From: Hydractinia symbiolongicarpus
Lineage: Eukaryota > Cnidaria > Hydrozoa > Anthoathecata > Hydractiniidae
Direction of reading: 5' to 3'
DNA: 64,000 nt
Assembly: GCF_029227915.1 (NCBI RefSeq)
Contig: NC_079879.1
Span: 24,074,501 to 24,138,500, forward strand
The notes under the pieces are model-generated. The model was not told the origin of the DNA and ran no database searches. It saw only the letters and a list, made by a program, of their open reading frames with translations. A program made the position numbers and the translations under genes. This document shows, piece by piece, positions 61,283 to 64,000 of the stretch (positions are counted from its first letter, which is position 1; the number at the start of each line of letters is the position of its first letter).

Positions 61283-62144
61283 GTAAGTGGGTCATGCGTC
61301 TGCAAAAGCAGCGGTATAGTGGCCTCTCAGTCGTTAAATATTAGACAATTAATGTTGTGAATAACTGAAAAATAACCCAAGAACGGCTATTAGAGGATTG
61401 CCAGAATTATCGTTCACTTTTTGTGAAAGCCGCTCAGTATTTTTATAAGCATACGCACGGGTCTAGGAGCCCTGGTAAAAAATAAAAATAACTTCTTGAA
61501 TAATAACTAGCAAGGATGATATTTTGCATGTCTGCAGAAGTGCGCTAGTGATTATGTTTCCTTTTCCATTCTGTTGTTTACAAACACTTCTGTTCCACAA
61601 TGGTTTTGAAAAATAAAAACAAATATGAAGCTGTTATGCACGAGTTTTATGTCCATGCAAAATTCAAAACCGATGTGATAAAATTTATTTTTTTGTCTAG
61701 AATTTAAATAAAAATCTGTCAACACACGTGCCCAAGACAATACACGATTCGTTTATTGTCTCATTACCACAATGATGTCAACCAAATCGATATCACAAGT
61801 CTACGTTTGTTTCGTTATTAAAATAATGTCCTACCGTACATGTTACGTAGAGTACAATTTTCACGCATATTTGTTTGTGGAAAAATTCACGGGTACCCGT
61901 TCTTTTTATATTTGCATGCGTCTAACTACTTGCGGTACCGTTTTGTGTGACAGACAGACGATGCGGTTATTATAATATACATGAAGGCGAAAATTTAACT
62001 AACCCAATATTTCTGTTAGATATGCTAATCTTTGATTGTCTGAAGAAACACACATAACTTTAAATCAAAGACTTACCCACTTGTCGGTGCACTTTTAATG
62101 TGTCAAGCATATCTTTTTTTGCGTTTAACAGGACTTTCCTGACC
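61283..62144. other. Host DNA, no gene recognised
   Basis: No supported gene or repeat. Confidence 0.35.
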
Positions 62145-62148
62145 TTAA

Positions 62149-62902
62149 CCCTATTCGGTCCAGGGTTTTTCGAACATACTATGACAGGGGGGGGGAGGCG
62201 GATTCCGCCCCCCCTCCTCAATAACTTTTCATAGGATTGTTCAAATTGAATCTAACTTGACACACTTATAGTACGTCATAAAAAGAACAAAATGGCGGCA
62301 ATAAATTTTTGCTTGCGTCAGCACAATTTCTGTGACGTCATCAGAAGCTTGAAAATTGTTAAAAATGCCACTATCTTCTTAAATTATAATTACTTTTGTT
62401 CTAGAGCGAATTTTCACATTCTGTTCAAAGTTTCTGAAAGCTAAGTAAAAGTTATTTAACATATCTTCCGGTTTTTACATGGATCGGATAAAAAATTGCC
62501 AAAAATTGCCCGAAAATCCGTTTTTTTTTTGATTTTCGGGTAAAATCCGACAAAATCGGGAAATCGGATTAGTTTCGTGTCCAAATTATTCAAAATGATT
62601 CTTCTTGATGAAACAAAGTTGTGTTGCAAGTTTCAAGTTCTAAGGATAATCTTAACAGGAGTTATTATATTTTCCCCATTATAAGGATTTCATAGAGATT
62701 TTTAGGGGTAGTTTCGAGTAATGGGCAATATCAAAGCCTCTGAAAGGTATGGGACCTAAAAATTTAGCATGCAGGTGTCTAATAGATAAATGATGAAACT
62801 CAGTAAGCATCATAGCCATATAACAAAGCAATCAGGAGTTATTAAAAAAAAACCGTCAGGGGGGGCGGAATCCGCCCCCCCCCCCACCCGGACCGAATAG
62901 GG
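62149..62902 (+). mobile_element. piggyBac-type MITE with TTAA target duplication
   Basis: TTAA at 62145-62148 and 62903-62906 flank inverted ends CCCTATTCGGTCCAGGG and CCCGGACCGAATAGGG. Next to each end is a G/C-rich inverted segment (GGCGGATTCCGCC and GGCGGAATCCGCC). No coding capacity. TTAA duplication and CCC ends are hallmarks of piggyBac. Confidence 0.85.
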
Positions 62903-62906
62903 TTAA

Positions 62907-64000
62907 GGTCAAGCACTTATTCAGAAGACAGTAAATAGTTATATCGAAATTTGTAGCCTTAAGCCAAAATACCTTTACTGACTTCTAAATACGTCGAATT
63001 TCATTAGGGCAATGAAACGAATTCATTATCGTTGGGTTTAACAAGTTATGTCAGACAACTCGACATCCCTTCGTCTTAACGGTTGAATTTTCTTCAACTA
63101 GTAAGTAACATTTGTATGTGACCACACAATACCCATATTGAATCTATTGAAGGGGAGTCTGATTTGGGAAGCTGGTAGGCCAATAAGATGTAAGATTTAT
63201 CACAACTCTTCATCCTATCATACTCAATTATAAAGCTGGTTCACCTGATTGGAACACTATCATGACCGGTGAGGCTAACCTGTATATGTAATGAAATCAA
63301 AATTGAAACATTGCTACTTGTCAAATCCAGCCTAAGAATATGATTTCGCTTTTTCAGGAATTTTTATCTGTCTTGGTTTTTGCAGGAGGTAAGGTTATGT
63401 TGCCTGAAAGTCAATAGAATTCCATTTGCAGTCGATATCTAATAATTTTGCCGACGTGATAAGCTTATCGATACCCCAATTTAATTTTAAAGTATTAGTA
63501 TTTATAAATATTTCTGATTCTATCTACGCAACATATTATGCATTATTGAAAATTGAATAGCTATAAAATAAAATAACCTCTGTAAAATAACCTCAGTTCT
63601 CAGAGATAGCGAGAAAAAGAAAAAATTGTAACCCATGTATCCATTTTGCTTCGTGTTTTACATTCACTTAGACGCCAATTTAATCGCAAACAATACCTAC
63701 TATCGCTGTGCAAAGGTTTACTGATAATCCGACGGGGTCAATCTAACAAAACGATAATAGCTTTATAAAAATATTTTCCGTGTATTATATCGACGCGTTA
63801 ATCTTCTTAATCTGTCCCATCACAACACTGTGCTTTTGTTGAATGTTGTATACCGATCAAGAGAGTCTTCTTATAATACGTTGCGTCTGTAGGAATCGGG
63901 CTAAAGTCGGGTACAATGAAAGATATTTATGTGAGAACGTTCACTTTAATGGCTTACGAGAAACTTTTGTAAATTCTCTTTAAGTTTCCGTTATTAACAA
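62907..64000. other. Host DNA, no gene recognised
   Basis: No supported gene or repeat. Confidence 0.35.

Overview
The window is animal DNA, probably from an early-branching invertebrate such as a cnidarian (inference from the transposon mix and from protein likenesses I recall, not from a search). The host DNA is AT-rich, gene-poor and full of mobile elements. From about 4.87 to 37.43 kb it is replaced by a clearly richer, densely coding, two-strand block: a cluster of three decayed Polinton/Maverick-type (polintovirus-like) integrated elements, called A, B and C here.

Layout: 1-4.86 kb holds host DNA with a pogo/Tigger-like transposon (1450-2396), a 5'-truncated non-LTR retrotransposon (2572-3464, minus strand), a tRNA-derived SINE-like unit (about 3501-3800) and a dispersed repeat. 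A runs from 4872 to 13656 and resumes at 27210-27446. Its left end is lost and its right terminal repeat is interrupted by B. B (13657-27209, 13.55 kb) has both terminal inverted repeats, beginning AG and ending CT. C (about 27447-37434) has lost both ends, starting inside its DNA polymerase gene.

The three elements share one gene plan. Rightward: protein-primed DNA polymerase B, small membrane proteins, a zinc protein (A and C), packaging ATPase, BRO protein (A and C). Leftward: rve integrase (A and B), a small hydrophobic-helix protein, and a candidate double-jelly-roll capsid protein. Then a rightward coiled-coil/membrane protein, a leftward conserved protein with a proline-rich tail, two rightward genes (a candidate minor capsid protein and a hydrophobic protein), and leftward small genes up to the right end. 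Element-specific cargo includes a zinc-repeat/HNH nuclease locus in C and a DUF4116-like helical-repeat protein in B. Nearly every long gene carries frameshifts, stops or deletions, so all three are fossils. The non-coding signals are still readable: an inverted repeat lies at seven of the eight meeting points of convergent genes that I could examine (the eighth is deleted, and an A junction is also lost), and the motif TATAATAAA sits just upstream of many start codons.

From 37.4 to 64 kb the DNA is host again. A segmental duplication of about 5.5 kb (39436-44935 and 48974-54550) carries a gene for a type II membrane protein with a glycosyltransferase-like pattern: the second copy is intact (348 codons), the first is a pseudogene with a 503-bp tandem duplication of its 5' part. 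Both copies also carry a short candidate first exon ending in a good splice donor. Farther right are a decayed DIRS-like tyrosine-recombinase retrotransposon (about 55.2-58.2 kb) interrupted by a Penelope-like element with GIY-YIG endonuclease and a hammerhead-ribozyme core, and a piggyBac-type MITE (62149-62902) with TTAA target duplications. No CRISPR, rRNA or functional tRNA was seen.
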